Assembly (NCBI RefSeq): GCF_037991315.1
Contig: NZ_CP150300.1
Coordinates: forward strand, 2,852,001 to 2,916,000
DNA: 64,000 nucleotides
Source of the DNA: Paenibacillus sp. FSL H8-0079
GTDB lineage: Bacteria > Bacillota > Bacilli > Paenibacillales > Paenibacillaceae
Direction of reading: 5' to 3'
Below are positions 27,461 to 36,716 of the stretch, in pieces. Position numbers and translations under genes: made by a program. The notes below the pieces were generated by a model. That model had not been told where the DNA came from. It ran no database searches and saw only the letters and a program-made list of their open reading frames with translations. Each line of letters begins with the position of its first letter. Positions within the stretch are counted from its first letter, which is position 1.

Positions 27461-28498
27461 TTAACGGTGTGGTCCTTGATGAGAAGAACGGATCATGGCA
27501 ACGCTCGATTCACGAACAATTAGGCGCGGTTCAAATTGAATGTGCTCGTAGTCGGTCGTGTTCATCTCCCGAATTCGTTTTAACAGCAGCTCGGTAGCAA
27601 GTCTGGCGACTTCTTCTCCCATAATGGACACAGAACTAATCTGTGGAGACGAGACAGTGGTCCATTGATTGTTATCCACGCCCACCACAGCCACATCTTC
27701 GGGTACACGCACCCCCAACTCCTTGAAACGATTAACCAATCCGATGGCGACCATATCATTAATGGCATAGACGGCATCTGGCATATGCGTGAGTCCGTAG
27801 AAATAATCGGCAGCATTGGCGCCTGTATTCAATGAAAAGTCCTCACCAAAATAGACAAGAGAAATGTCCACATGGCCAACGGCTTGTTCATAAGCACGGA
27901 AGCGTTCTTCAATAATGTCTTTGGGTGCTCCGGCATAAGCAATTCGGGTCCGGCCGATCTTGAACAGATGTTCCATCACCAATTTGCCTTCAGGTTGAGA
28001 CAGAGAGACGATATCTGCCTTCATGCCCGGTTCCAGTTTCTTGCCGTAATTAATCATGGAGATGGGTAGAGGAGCTTTATCAATCAGTTCAGGCAATGTT
28101 TTGGGATAAGCCAGGGGCATGAAGATCAGCCCATCCACATGCAGTTTTTTTACATTACGAATCGTTTCCAGTTCCGTTCGCGCATTGCCCGCCGTATTAA
28201 TCTGCACGACATGGTATCCATGCTGCTTCGCAGTTTGCTCCACGGACCAGGAAATTTCAGGAATGATGGCGTTACGTATGTCGGGTACAACAAGTGCAAT
28301 CTGGTGGGTTTGCCGGATTTTTAGACTCTGTGCAGAGGTGTTGGGTACGAATCCAAGTTCTTCAATAGCCTGCATCACCTTATCTCGTGTTTTACTGCTG
28401 ATGCCTTCTGAATTGTTGATAGCCCGGGATACGGTAGCAATGCCTACGCCAGCACGTTCTGCCACGTCCTTGATCGTAAGTTTCTGTTCTTTACTCAA
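27461..28498 (-). CDS. LacI-family transcriptional regulator
   Basis: 345 residues. N-terminal LacI helix-turn-helix (LTIKDVAERAGVGIATVSRA), hinge helix (GFVPNTSAQSLKIRQT) and a periplasmic-binding-protein-like ligand domain. TTG start with GAGGT about 9 nt upstream. It lies divergent from bdhA. Two similar palindromes, one 22 bp before its own start and one just after the bdhA promoter, indicate that it represses both. The effector is not evident. Confidence 0.9.
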   Translation of the reverse strand: MSKEQKLTIKDVAERAGVGIATVSRAINNSEGISSKTRDKVMQAIEELGFVPNTSAQSLKIRQTHQIALVVPDIRNAIIPEISWSVEQTAKQHGYHVVQINTAGNARTELETIRNVKKLHVDGLIFMPLAYPKTLPELIDKAPLPISMINYGKKLEPGMKADIVSLSQPEGKLVMEHLFKIGRTRIAYAGAPKDIIEERFRAYEQAVGHVDISLVYFGEDFSLNTGANAADYFYGLTHMPDAVYAINDMVAIGLVNRFKELGVRVPEDVAVVGVDNNQWTTVSSPQISSVSIMGEEVARLATELLLKRIREMNTTDYEHIQFEPRLIVRESSVAMIRSSHQGPHR

Positions 28499-28520
28499 TG
28501 TATGGTTACCTCACTTTATT

Positions 28521-28532
28521 GGAAACGATTCC
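28521..28532. promoter_or_regulatory. LacI-type operator near the regulator gene
   Basis: GGAAACGATTCC, a one-mismatch version of the perfect palindrome at 28845-28858. Confidence 0.6.
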
Positions 28533-28808
28533 GAATTATCGGGATATGTATGCATTTCACGATGGTTATATAACTTGATTATAACATTTGAGGCATGAAG
28601 TATCCCGTGAAAGGACCAGATTTTTACTGAGGGTTGATTAAATTTCAATCGCTCTGTGATGAAATCAGCCATATCAGCTGCCATATATATGTCAATAGCA
28701 TGGATCACATCGTTTGTAATACAGCAAAGACAACTAAAATTAAAGTATAAGCATCCCAATGTGAGCTTGTTATGATCACGAGATAGACATATGAGTGGAG
28801 AAATTTGT

Positions 28809-28858
28809 TTGACAGTGTATCTAAAATGTGACATATTTAATTTACGGAAACGTTTCCG
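28809..28858 (+). promoter_or_regulatory. bdhA promoter with an overlapping LacI-type operator
   Basis: TTGACA (28809-28814), 17 bp, CATATT (28832-28837). The perfect 14-bp palindrome CGGAAACGTTTCCG (28845-28858) covers the predicted start of transcription, the classic place for a repressor. The whole divergent gap 28499-28894 otherwise shows nothing coding. Confidence 0.65.
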
Positions 28859-28894
28859 ATTATATTATAACTTATGATCTAGGAGATGAATTGA

Positions 28895-29944
28895 ATGAAA
28901 GCATTACGTTGGCATGGAGTCAAAGATTTACGTCTCGAAAATATTAATGAACCTCATCCTGAAGAAGGTAAGGTCAAAATAAAAGTGGAATGGTGCGGCA
29001 TCTGCGGCAGTGATTTGCACGAGTACACAGCAGGGCCGATCTTTATTCCGGCTCAAGCTCCACATCCGCTAACAGGGGAACAAGCGCCTGTAGTTATGGG
29101 CCATGAATTTTCAGGACAGGTCGTTGAAGTAGGCGAAGGCGTTACCCGTTTCAAGGCGGGCGATCGTGTCGTGGTAGAACCAATCTACGCATGTGGACAC
29201 TGCGAAGCTTGTAAACAGGGCAAATACAATCTGTGCGATCAGATGGGGTTCCTTGGTCTCGCTGGAGGCGGAGGAGGATTCTCCGAGTATGTAACTGCTG
29301 CAGAATCCATGGTCCATGCTATACCAGATTCAATCTCTTATGAGCAAGGGGCATTGGTTGAACCTTCGGCTGTAGCACTTCACGCCGTGCGCCAAAGCAA
29401 GTTGAAAGTGGGCGATACGGCAGCAGTGTTTGGCGCAGGCCCGATTGGACTGTTGGTGATCGAAGCACTCAAGGCTTCGGGGGCGTCGGATATTTATGTG
29501 GTGGAGCTATCGGATGAACGGAAAGCAAAAGCCGAAGAGCTAGGAGCCATTGTGATTGATCCAGCACAGTTCAATGTGGTGGAAGAGATTCATCAACGTA
29601 CGCAAGGCGGCGTTAACGTAGCCTATGAAGTAACGGGTGTTCCACGTGTACTGCAACAAGCTATCGATTCGACACGTATTGGCGGGGAACTGATGATTGT
29701 CAGCATTTTCGAACAGGAAGCACCGATTCATCCGAACTCGATTGTCATGAAAGAACGTACGGTCAATGGTATTATCGGATATCGCGATGTCTTCCCGGCA
29801 GTTATTAGTCTGATGGATAAAGGTTTCTTCCCGGCAGACAAGTTGGTGACCAAACGAATTTCGCTGGATGAAGTAGTAGAGCACGGATTTGAAGCGCTGC
29901 TGAAAGAGAAAAACCAGGTTAAGATTCTGGTGAAAGCAGAGTAA
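28895..29944 (+). CDS. bdhA: (R,R)-butanediol dehydrogenase, zinc-type
   Basis: 349 residues, the size of the Paenibacillus/Bacillus enzyme that interconverts acetoin and 2,3-butanediol with NAD(H). Catalytic zinc ligands Cys37 (CGICGSD), His70 and Glu71 (MGHEFSG); structural zinc cysteines in CGHCEACKQGKYNLC; Rossmann motif VFGAGPIGLLVIEA. AGGAG precedes ATG 28895. Single gene between its own promoter and terminator, apparently under LacI control. Sorbitol- or other polyol-dehydrogenase activity is the alternative within this family. Confidence 0.85.
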   Translation: MKALRWHGVKDLRLENINEPHPEEGKVKIKVEWCGICGSDLHEYTAGPIFIPAQAPHPLTGEQAPVVMGHEFSGQVVEVGEGVTRFKAGDRVVVEPIYACGHCEACKQGKYNLCDQMGFLGLAGGGGGFSEYVTAAESMVHAIPDSISYEQGALVEPSAVALHAVRQSKLKVGDTAAVFGAGPIGLLVIEALKASGASDIYVVELSDERKAKAEELGAIVIDPAQFNVVEEIHQRTQGGVNVAYEVTGVPRVLQQAIDSTRIGGELMIVSIFEQEAPIHPNSIVMKERTVNGIIGYRDVFPAVISLMDKGFFPADKLVTKRISLDEVVEHGFEALLKEKNQVKILVKAE

Positions 29945-30033
29945 TAGAGTGGCAAACGAAAAAAAGAAGTATGAAGTCAAGTTGAAGTTACTAAACTAAA
30001 TATCCAGGTAGACAGCTGTAATAAGTTGATTAC

Positions 30034-30075
30034 AAATAGACAACGTATCTTTCGATGCGATTGTCTATTTTTTTT
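30034..30075 (+). terminator. Terminator after bdhA
   Basis: AAATAGACAA (30034-30043) pairs with TTGTCTATTT (30061-30070), followed by more T. Confidence 0.88.
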
Positions 30076-30194
30076 GTATAGATCGGGCGGAATTTGTTGC
30101 ATGTACGGGTGGTTTTACATAGTATGAAAAGATACAATTTGTATCATCTTGGTATGAAGGGATTTATTATGAAAATATGAAGGAGGAAGCGGAC

Positions 30195-31508
30195 ATGCAG
30201 AGACATGCAAAATGGACAGCCATCATTTTGACCATCGTTGCAGGAGTGAGCTGGATGCTTATGGGCAGTTCCAAGCCGAGAAACAACACGTCAACGACTC
30301 AACCACCTGCGACTGAACGTGGGCTTGCCAAGGTGTCGAACGTACCGATCAGTTCAGCGGATGTAACATCGAAGATTGAACTGCTGGGGAGACCTTTTAG
30401 CAAAACACCCTATGCCAATAACGTCTGGGACATGCAACTGTATAATGGCAAAATATATTTGGGTCACGGGAACAGCAGTAATCTGGGCGTAGCGCCGAAT
30501 TCAGGTCCTATTCCAGTCATTTATTATGATACAGCGAATGCCAAATTCAAGACCCAGTCGGTGACCAACAGCAATCCGGGCATTATGCCATCGACGAAGA
30601 TGTATGTGGATGAGGAACAGATTGATATCTACCGAGTGCTGAACGACAAGTTATATATTCCTGGCAACGATTCAGATAGTGAGAATTGGGCTTTGGGCAA
30701 CTTCTATCGTCTGGATGGAGAGGAATGGACCAAATATCGCAATCTTCCGCTCGGTGTACACGTATATGATTTGGCATCCTATCAGGGCAAGATGTTTGCC
30801 GCGCTGGGTACGGACTCCAAACCAACCATATTAATCTCTCATAATGAAGGTGAAACTTGGCAGAAATATGCGACCATTAATACGTTTGGCTTCCGGGCGT
30901 ATACGATGTTCCATCTTAATGGTAAATTATATGCCTCTGGCATGATGTATCCTGCCAATAAAATATGGAATGACAAAACCAATATCCTGGAGATTAATGA
31001 ACAGCTTCAGAAACGGGACGTTGTCATCTATGGCAACAAAATGCTGCCTGGGCTGACCTATCAAACGGGCACGATTCCTTATAATAAAATAGGCAAAAAT
31101 GTTAACTTTAATAATAAGTTGCTCTATATAGCCGGAGGCGTGTTCAATGATGGGCAGCTGCTGCCCAAATCGTTGAATGTCATGACAGACATTAATCAGG
31201 CTAGACGAGTTAATCTGCCAGATGCCAAGGCGCTTCCTACGGATGTACTGTTACGGGATGGCAAAGTGTATGTGCTTACGTACACCCGCCAAAGTGCCAA
31301 TCTCTATATCAACCGGGTCTATCAATCGACTGATCTCACAACGTGGAATGAGATTTTGCGCTTTAACCAGGACACGTACGCCAAATCATTCGAAGAGAAT
31401 GACGGAGATTTCTACTTCGGTCTAGGTACCGATCCGGATGTATTATCGACTTCGTCAGGTAAATTACTTCGTGTAAATCGCGGTGATATCCCCGTGAATG
31501 CTAATTAA
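30195..31508 (+). CDS. Secreted or membrane-anchored protein, probable beta-propeller, unknown function
   Basis: 437 residues from ATG 30195, which has AAGGAGGA about 7 nt upstream (the ATG at 30177 is before that site). N-terminal signal anchor (WTAIILTIVAGVSWMLMG), a Ser/Thr-rich linker, then repeated blade-like units (LYNGKIYLGHG, LNDKLYIPG, YQGKMFAALG, LNGKLYASG, LLRDGKVYVL) with SHNEGETWQ resembling a sialidase Asp-box. It therefore looks like a Kelch/BNR-type propeller outside the membrane. No catalytic residues could be assigned. Confidence 0.7.
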   Translation: MQRHAKWTAIILTIVAGVSWMLMGSSKPRNNTSTTQPPATERGLAKVSNVPISSADVTSKIELLGRPFSKTPYANNVWDMQLYNGKIYLGHGNSSNLGVAPNSGPIPVIYYDTANAKFKTQSVTNSNPGIMPSTKMYVDEEQIDIYRVLNDKLYIPGNDSDSENWALGNFYRLDGEEWTKYRNLPLGVHVYDLASYQGKMFAALGTDSKPTILISHNEGETWQKYATINTFGFRAYTMFHLNGKLYASGMMYPANKIWNDKTNILEINEQLQKRDVVIYGNKMLPGLTYQTGTIPYNKIGKNVNFNNKLLYIAGGVFNDGQLLPKSLNVMTDINQARRVNLPDAKALPTDVLLRDGKVYVLTYTRQSANLYINRVYQSTDLTTWNEILRFNQDTYAKSFEENDGDFYFGLGTDPDVLSTSSGKLLRVNRGDIPVNAN

Positions 31509-31539
31509 ATTGGAAGGAAGATTATGGATTATATACTAT

Positions 31540-31656
31540 GCTACATCCACATTATTGGTGACCGGGAAAATACCTGAAGATGTAGTAGAATACGGGGCTG
31601 ACTGCTGCGACAGTGTGTTCTGAGGGAGGCTGCCACAAGGTAGCTTTCTTTTTTTG
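31540..31656 (+). ncRNA. Candidate structured RNA or 3' leader ending in a terminator
   Basis: CTACATC and GATGTAG form a 7-bp stem around a loop of about 31 nt, followed by a G-rich stretch and a terminator (AGGCTGCC 31627-31634, loop ACAA, GGTAGCTT 31639-31646, T run). It lies between the propeller gene and the old yellow enzyme gene. It could be the propeller gene's 3' end or a small independent RNA; no riboswitch class was recognised. A 74-codon frame at 31675 has no ribosome site and overlaps the next gene. Confidence 0.35.
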
Positions 31657-31840
31657 TTCATAAAGTTAACATGAATGCCTAACTTCGAAAATTTGAAAAT
31701 AAAATTAAGAAACTATAAAATGGATAGAGAAATAACCTTAAACCAGTCAACTGGATTAACCTGTTACGATATACAAAAGCAAGTCGCATTTCCCGTGAAT
31801 GCGGAGTTCCATACTTCCAATTGCAAAGGAGCAATAAAAG

Positions 31841-32944
31841 ATGAACGTACCTTCAGCATTATTCAAACCCTTTACCTCGGACAAGCTAACCTTGTCTAAT
31901 CGAATTGTTATGGCGCCCATGACACGCGGATTTTCACCAGAGGGCGTATCTGGATCAGAGGTTGTTGAATACTACCGTCGCAGAGCAGCTGGCGGAGTGG
32001 GGCTTATCATTACGGAAGGTACAGGCATTAATCATCCGTCTTCGATCAGCGGGGCGAGCATTCCATTGTTCCATGGTGAAGATTCACTGCAAGGATGGGC
32101 TAATGTCGTGAAAGCAGTACATGAAGCAGGTGGCAAAATCATGCCACAATTGTGGCATGTGGGTACAGCACGTCGTTCCGGCGATCTACCTAATGCAGAA
32201 GCGGAGCCGGTAAGTCCGTCAGGCGTTAGCATGGCTGGTGAACCATCACGTGAACCCTTGACGGAAGAGGAGATTCAAGGTCTTGTTCAAGCATTTGCCC
32301 AAGCGGCAGCGGATGCACAGCGAATCGGGTTTGACGGCATTGAACTGCACGGAGCGCATGGATACCTGATTGACCAATTCTTCTGGGAGCAGACGAATCG
32401 ACGGACCGACAAGTATGGTGGTGATTTGGTACAGCGAACCCAATTTGCAGTTGAAGTGATTGAAGCTTGTCGTGCTGCGGTTGGCCCAGATTTCCCAATT
32501 GTGCTCCGATTTTCCCAATGGAAGATGGGGAATTATGATGCACGTCTGGTGGAAACGCCAGAACAATTGGAACAATTCCTGGCACCACTCAGTGCTGCTG
32601 GCGTAGATATATTCCATTGCTCTACCCGCCGGTTCTGGTTGCCTGAATTTGAAGGTTCCGAGCTGAATCTCGCGGGTTGGACACAAAAAATAACAGGCAA
32701 ACCAGCTATTTCAGTTGGATCGGTAGGGCTGGAAGCTGAGTTTGTGGACAGAGCAACCGAGAACCAGGGAACAGGGGATGCCCATCTGGATCTATTGAAT
32801 GAGAAGCTGGAGAATAATGAATTTGACCTGATCGCCTTGGGCCGCGTTCTGCTGAGTGATCCCGAGTGGCCTGTCAAAGTTCGTGAAGATCGCACATCCG
32901 AAATCATTCCTTTTACAACGGAAGTGTTGCAAACACTCCAATAA
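31841..32944 (+). CDS. NADH:flavin oxidoreductase, old yellow enzyme family
   Basis: 367 residues with an FMN-binding TIM barrel. Family motifs: NRIVMAPMTRG near the N-terminus, then FDGIELHGAHGYLIDQFFWE with the substrate-binding His pair, NRRTDKYGG, and the phosphate-binding end DLIALGRVLLSDPEW. These enzymes reduce activated C=C bonds of enals, enones or nitro compounds. AAAGGAG lies just before ATG 31841. Monocistronic. Confidence 0.9.
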   Translation: MNVPSALFKPFTSDKLTLSNRIVMAPMTRGFSPEGVSGSEVVEYYRRRAAGGVGLIITEGTGINHPSSISGASIPLFHGEDSLQGWANVVKAVHEAGGKIMPQLWHVGTARRSGDLPNAEAEPVSPSGVSMAGEPSREPLTEEEIQGLVQAFAQAAADAQRIGFDGIELHGAHGYLIDQFFWEQTNRRTDKYGGDLVQRTQFAVEVIEACRAAVGPDFPIVLRFSQWKMGNYDARLVETPEQLEQFLAPLSAAGVDIFHCSTRRFWLPEFEGSELNLAGWTQKITGKPAISVGSVGLEAEFVDRATENQGTGDAHLDLLNEKLENNEFDLIALGRVLLSDPEWPVKVREDRTSEIIPFTTEVLQTLQ

Positions 32945-33031
32945 TCGAAGACTAGGAACGTTTGGCAAGGGTGAACCAACCCTGAACGACAACGATTTAC
33001 AACGAAAAATGAAAAAAAAACGAACAAATAG

Positions 33032-33052
33032 GCCGCCTTCGGGCGGCTTTTT
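33032..33052 (+). terminator. Terminator after the old yellow enzyme gene
   Basis: GCCGCC, tetraloop TTCG, GGCGGC, TTTTT. The remaining bases to 33341 show no gene; only the ribosome site AAGGAGG (33325-33331) of nagZ is clear. Confidence 0.93.
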
Positions 33053-33341
33053 GATCTACCTATACTAATAATTTCAACATATGAAAAATTCACAATAGAA
33101 AAGCATATCCGGCACCGCTCTCGCTATTCATTATCCCCATACATCGCACACGCGCTTAGTCACAACACCATTTGGTTCCACATCTCGGGCCCCAAAGCAA
33201 TCATTTTTTTCGCTGTAACTATATCTGAACAACGATTCAATCTCCAGCACGACTCATTTTGAAAATCATTCACCTTATGATAAGGTTATGCCTGAACCCA
33301 TGGGTTGCTGTGACGACATTACATAAGGAGGATGAATATCC

Positions 33342-34682
33342 TTGTACAACTATAGGTACAACTTGAACAATAAATGGAGAAAACCACTGTATATGATGTG
33401 TCTTCTGCTGGGGATCGTTCTGCTTTTATCGGCATGTGGCCAAGCTCAGAAACCTTCCTCCGCAACGGACTCGAACATCGATTCGAACACTGGCTCCAAT
33501 ACAGGGCAATCTTCTTCACCTTCAGAGCAGAATACCACTCCACCACAGGAAGAAGTGCAAGAGGAACCGCAAGAAGAAGCCGACCCGGTGCAGGATCAAC
33601 TCAGTTCATTGACGTTAGAAGAGAAGATTGGACAGATGATACTCGCTGGTGTTCAGGGTACGACTCTGGATGCTCAAGCCAAACAAATGATTATGGATCA
33701 GAAGGTAGGGGGCATTATTTTCTATGCCAATAATGTAACGACGCTTGAGGGAACAGCCAAGTTTGTGCAATCCATCAAGGAAACGAATCAGTCCAATCCG
33801 GTACCAATCTTCATGAGTGTGGATCAGGAGGGAGGTAAAGTCAGCCGTATGCCCGAGACCGTGGAATCCATTCCTTCCAACAAAAAGATAGGCCAGACGA
33901 ACGATAGCGCGCTTGCTGAAACGATGGGCGAATTGCTGGCCAGACAAGTCCAGCTTGTGGGTTTTAATGTGGACTTTGCTCCTGTGCTGGATGTGAACAG
34001 TAACCCAAAGAACCCGGTGATCGGAGATCGTTCATTCGGCAGCTCGGCAGAACTGGTGTCACGTATGGGGATTGCGGAGATGAAAGGCTTTCGTAGTGAA
34101 GGCATTATTCCGGTAGTGAAGCATTTTCCGGGTCATGGGGATACGTCCGTGGATTCCCATCTCGATCTGCCTGTCGTGAACAAAACGGAAAAACAACTGG
34201 CTGAGCTTGAATGGATTCCGTTCCAGGCCGCAGTGAAGGAACAAGTGGAGGCGGTCATGGTTGCACACATTTTGTTCCCGAAGCTTGATCCGGATCATCC
34301 AGCCTCCTTATCCGATGTCATTATTGGTGAACATCTGCGCGGCAAATTTAAGTATGACGGTGTGGTCATCACAGATGACCTTAGTATGGGAGCGATCGCG
34401 AAGAACTTTAAGCTTGACCAAGCGGCCCTAGCAACGGTTAAAGCAGGAAGTGACGTTCTATTGGTAGCTCATAGTTATGAAAGTGCCAAGACGATTTTTG
34501 ACACACTAATGGGTGCAGTGAAGTCAGGTGAAATCTCTGAATCCCGAATCGATGAAAGTGTATATCGTATCCTGGCATTGAAGCAACAATACAAGTTATC
34601 GGATGACCAGAAAGCCTCCGGAGACCTGAAACAATTGAATGCAGATATTTTGGATTGGCGTAAGCAGATCAATGCTCAATAA
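33342..34682 (+). CDS. nagZ: Beta-N-acetylglucosaminidase lipoprotein, GH3 family
   Basis: 446 residues. Lipoprotein signal with lipobox LLSAC (Cys32), a low-complexity Ser/Asn/Gln/Glu linker (to about residue 85), then the GH3 catalytic domain: SVDQEGGKVSRMP, KHFPGHGDTSVDSH (catalytic His-Asp dyad loop) and the nucleophile in VVITDDLSMGAI. It releases GlcNAc from muropeptides at the outer membrane face, as B. subtilis NagZ does. TTG 33342 has AAGGAGG at 10 nt. No murein-recycling partners lie beside it; the Bce-type regulator starts 41 bp downstream. Confidence 0.88.
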   Translation: MYNYRYNLNNKWRKPLYMMCLLLGIVLLLSACGQAQKPSSATDSNIDSNTGSNTGQSSSPSEQNTTPPQEEVQEEPQEEADPVQDQLSSLTLEEKIGQMILAGVQGTTLDAQAKQMIMDQKVGGIIFYANNVTTLEGTAKFVQSIKETNQSNPVPIFMSVDQEGGKVSRMPETVESIPSNKKIGQTNDSALAETMGELLARQVQLVGFNVDFAPVLDVNSNPKNPVIGDRSFGSSAELVSRMGIAEMKGFRSEGIIPVVKHFPGHGDTSVDSHLDLPVVNKTEKQLAELEWIPFQAAVKEQVEAVMVAHILFPKLDPDHPASLSDVIIGEHLRGKFKYDGVVITDDLSMGAIAKNFKLDQAALATVKAGSDVLLVAHSYESAKTIFDTLMGAVKSGEISESRIDESVYRILALKQQYKLSDDQKASGDLKQLNADILDWRKQINAQ

Positions 34683-34723
34683 TCAATCCTGTGATATGAT
34701 TTTGGCAGAGGTGAGACCCAACC

Positions 34724-35428
34724 ATGTATACCATTATGATTATAGAGGACGACCCCAAGATTGCGGGATTATTGAAATCTCATATTGAGCGTTATGGGGA
34801 CAAGGCCGTTTTGGCGGAGGATTTTGAGACGATTGTACAACAGTTTGAGCAGGTGCAGCCGCATGTGGTGCTTCTGGATATCAATTTACCCAGCTACGAT
34901 GGTTTCTATTGGTGCCGCCAGATTCGTACGCTGTCTACATGCCCGATTCTATTTATCTCCGCCCGAAGCGGAAAGATGGATCAGGTCATGGCACTGGAGA
35001 ACGGAGCGGATGATTATATTACGAAGCCGTTTGAACATGAGATTGTTATAGCCAAAATTCGGAGTCAGCTGCGCCGGGTGTATGGGGACTATGCTACACG
35101 TGACGAAGAACGCAAGGTGGAGCTGGACGGTTTGGTCGTGTATCTGGAAAGACAGGAGATTCAGCTCGGTGATCTCAAAGTGCAGCTGACGAAGAAGGAA
35201 ACGATTCTGCTGGAAACACTGCTCCGTCGCAGTCCAAAGCTTGTGAGCAGGGAGACGATCCTAGAGAAGCTGTGGGACGACTCGTTTGTGGATGACAACA
35301 CACTCAGTGTTAACGTTACCCGGGTACGTAAGCGATTAGCCGAACTTGGTATTACGGATGCACTGGAAACGGTAAGAGGTTCGGGATACCGACTGAACAA
35401 TAACTGGAAGGCCTCTTCTCTGTCATGA
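34724..35428 (+). CDS. Response regulator, BceR-like (OmpR family)
   Basis: 234 residues. Receiver with EDD pocket, phospho-acceptor Asp52 (VVLLDINLPSYDG) and DDYITKPFEHE; winged-helix C-terminus (SRETILEKLWDDSFVDDNTL). Overlaps the kinase start by 4 bp. The partner kinase is of the intramembrane-sensing type and a BceAB-like transporter follows, placing it in the bacitracin/lantibiotic-response family. A BceR-like motif (36553-36566) lies before the transporter genes. Confidence 0.9.
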   Translation: MYTIMIIEDDPKIAGLLKSHIERYGDKAVLAEDFETIVQQFEQVQPHVVLLDINLPSYDGFYWCRQIRTLSTCPILFISARSGKMDQVMALENGADDYITKPFEHEIVIAKIRSQLRRVYGDYATRDEERKVELDGLVVYLERQEIQLGDLKVQLTKKETILLETLLRRSPKLVSRETILEKLWDDSFVDDNTLSVNVTRVRKRLAELGITDALETVRGSGYRLNNNWKASSLS

Positions 35429-36408
35429 GGTTGTTTATACGAGAACATCTCGCTTTAACTTGCTGGGTTGTCGCCATCTTGTTCACCGTTGTTGCGGTGT
35501 TCTGGTATGACGGCTATAACGATTGGATCACGGCTGCTTATGCCGTAGCGTTGGGATTATTTTTGTACATTGGATATTTGGTGTATCGTTATTATTCACA
35601 TCGCTCTTTTTATGCCCGGATGACACGATCAATGGATTCACTGAAGGAATTTGTACCATTGAACGAAACAAGTCCTTTGTCACTGGCGCTGGAGAAGCTA
35701 TTGGATTCACAATACGGACAGTATCATGCTCATCTGCATCGGCTGGAACAGCGGCAACAAGAATATCTGACGTTCATGAACCAGTGGGTACACCAGATGA
35801 AGACACCATTATCCGTCATTGAGTTGACCGTGGAAGATCAGGAGGATGACGATCCTCGGCTCATCAGCATTCGAGAGGAAGCAGACCAGATGAGACGGGG
35901 ATTGGAGACTGTGCTGTATGTGGCGCGTTTGGATACCTTTGAACAGGATTTCAGTGTCGAACCCGTGGTACTGAAGAACGCTGGTGAAGAGGCGATCCAT
36001 GAGCTGAAACGATTCTTCATCCGTAATCACGTTTATCCAGAGATGCATATCGATTCTTCGCTGGTTGTGCAATCCGATGCCAAGTGGATTCGGTTTGTCT
36101 TGGTACAGTTACTGTCGAACGCAATCAAGTACTCTGCGGGCAGCAGGCAAAAGATCTATCTGCGTGCGTATGAAGCGGAACGCTCCATCATACTGGAAGT
36201 GCAGGATCAAGGCATCGGGATTCCGAAGTCTGATCTGAACCGGGTATTCCAGCCTTTCTTCACCGGGGAGAATGGGCGGCATTTCAAAGAGTCCACAGGC
36301 ATGGGACTGTATATTGCCAAAGAAGTGCTGACGCGAATGAATCATCGGATAGATCTTGAATCCGTGTACGGCGAAGGAACGACCGTCCGAATCACATTCA
36401 ACTCCTGA
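35425..36408 (+). CDS. Intramembrane-sensing histidine kinase, BceS-like
   Basis: 327 residues. Two N-terminal membrane helices (about 12-27 and 34-56) with almost no extracellular loop, no HAMP domain, then H-box FMNQWVHQMKTPLSVIEL (His123), N-box QLLSNAIKYSAG, G1 DQGIGIP and G2 STGMGLYIA. Kinases of this build do not bind peptide themselves; they are told of it by their BceAB-type transporter, encoded 300 bp downstream. Confidence 0.92.
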   Translation: MRLFIREHLALTCWVVAILFTVVAVFWYDGYNDWITAAYAVALGLFLYIGYLVYRYYSHRSFYARMTRSMDSLKEFVPLNETSPLSLALEKLLDSQYGQYHAHLHRLEQRQQEYLTFMNQWVHQMKTPLSVIELTVEDQEDDDPRLISIREEADQMRRGLETVLYVARLDTFEQDFSVEPVVLKNAGEEAIHELKRFFIRNHVYPEMHIDSSLVVQSDAKWIRFVLVQLLSNAIKYSAGSRQKIYLRAYEAERSIILEVQDQGIGIPKSDLNRVFQPFFTGENGRHFKESTGMGLYIAKEVLTRMNHRIDLESVYGEGTTVRITFNS

Positions 36409-36496
36409 AGTGACAGGTTGAAGATAAGATTGGGACGTGAGGTCTGTTTGTTGAAAAGTGTGAGTGGAGTATGAATCACAGTTTAAGTGTAAGTAT

Positions 36497-36534
36497 AGAC
36501 GTCTATTGCCTGGTTGGGGCGAAGACGTCTTTTT
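36497..36534 (+). terminator. Terminator between kinase and transporter genes
   Basis: AGACGTCT at 36497-36504 and 36523-36530, followed by T. It separates the two halves of the module. Confidence 0.75.
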
Positions 36535-36552
36535 GCTTTCCATCATGCAACC

Positions 36553-36566
36553 TTACAACATTGTCA
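36553..36566. promoter_or_regulatory. Candidate BceR-type binding site
   Basis: TTACAACATTGTCA; the reverse complement TGACA-ATGT-TGTAA fits the BceR-family motif TNACA-N4-TGTAA as recalled from B. subtilis work. It lies 150 bp before the transporter start. Confidence 0.5.
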
Positions 36567-36716
36567 TGTGGATGAAAGGTTAAACCATAGGAGAAAGGCC
36601 GAAACTTCGATAGACTGTAGTCAGAAGATCACAGGAAAGGCCATCCGCAATACGCATGCAAACAGCATGAATGTAATTTAAATTTTGAATTCATACATCA
36701 CTAAGGAGTTGTAACC

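Noticed and set aside
28511..28834. 107-codon minus-strand frame between the LacI and bdhA genes
   Set aside because: It crosses the operator regions, has no ribosome site and shows no protein-like pattern.
31675..31899. 74-codon open frame before the old yellow enzyme gene
   Set aside because: No ribosome site, low-complexity start, and it runs 59 bp into the well-supported gene at 31841.
33332..33355. Seven-codon upstream frame (ATG to TAG) overlapping the TTG start of nagZ
   Set aside because: Its ATG directly abuts the ribosome site AAGGAGG (33325-33331), with no spacer, too close for initiation; the TTG at 33342 has a workable 10-nt spacing.
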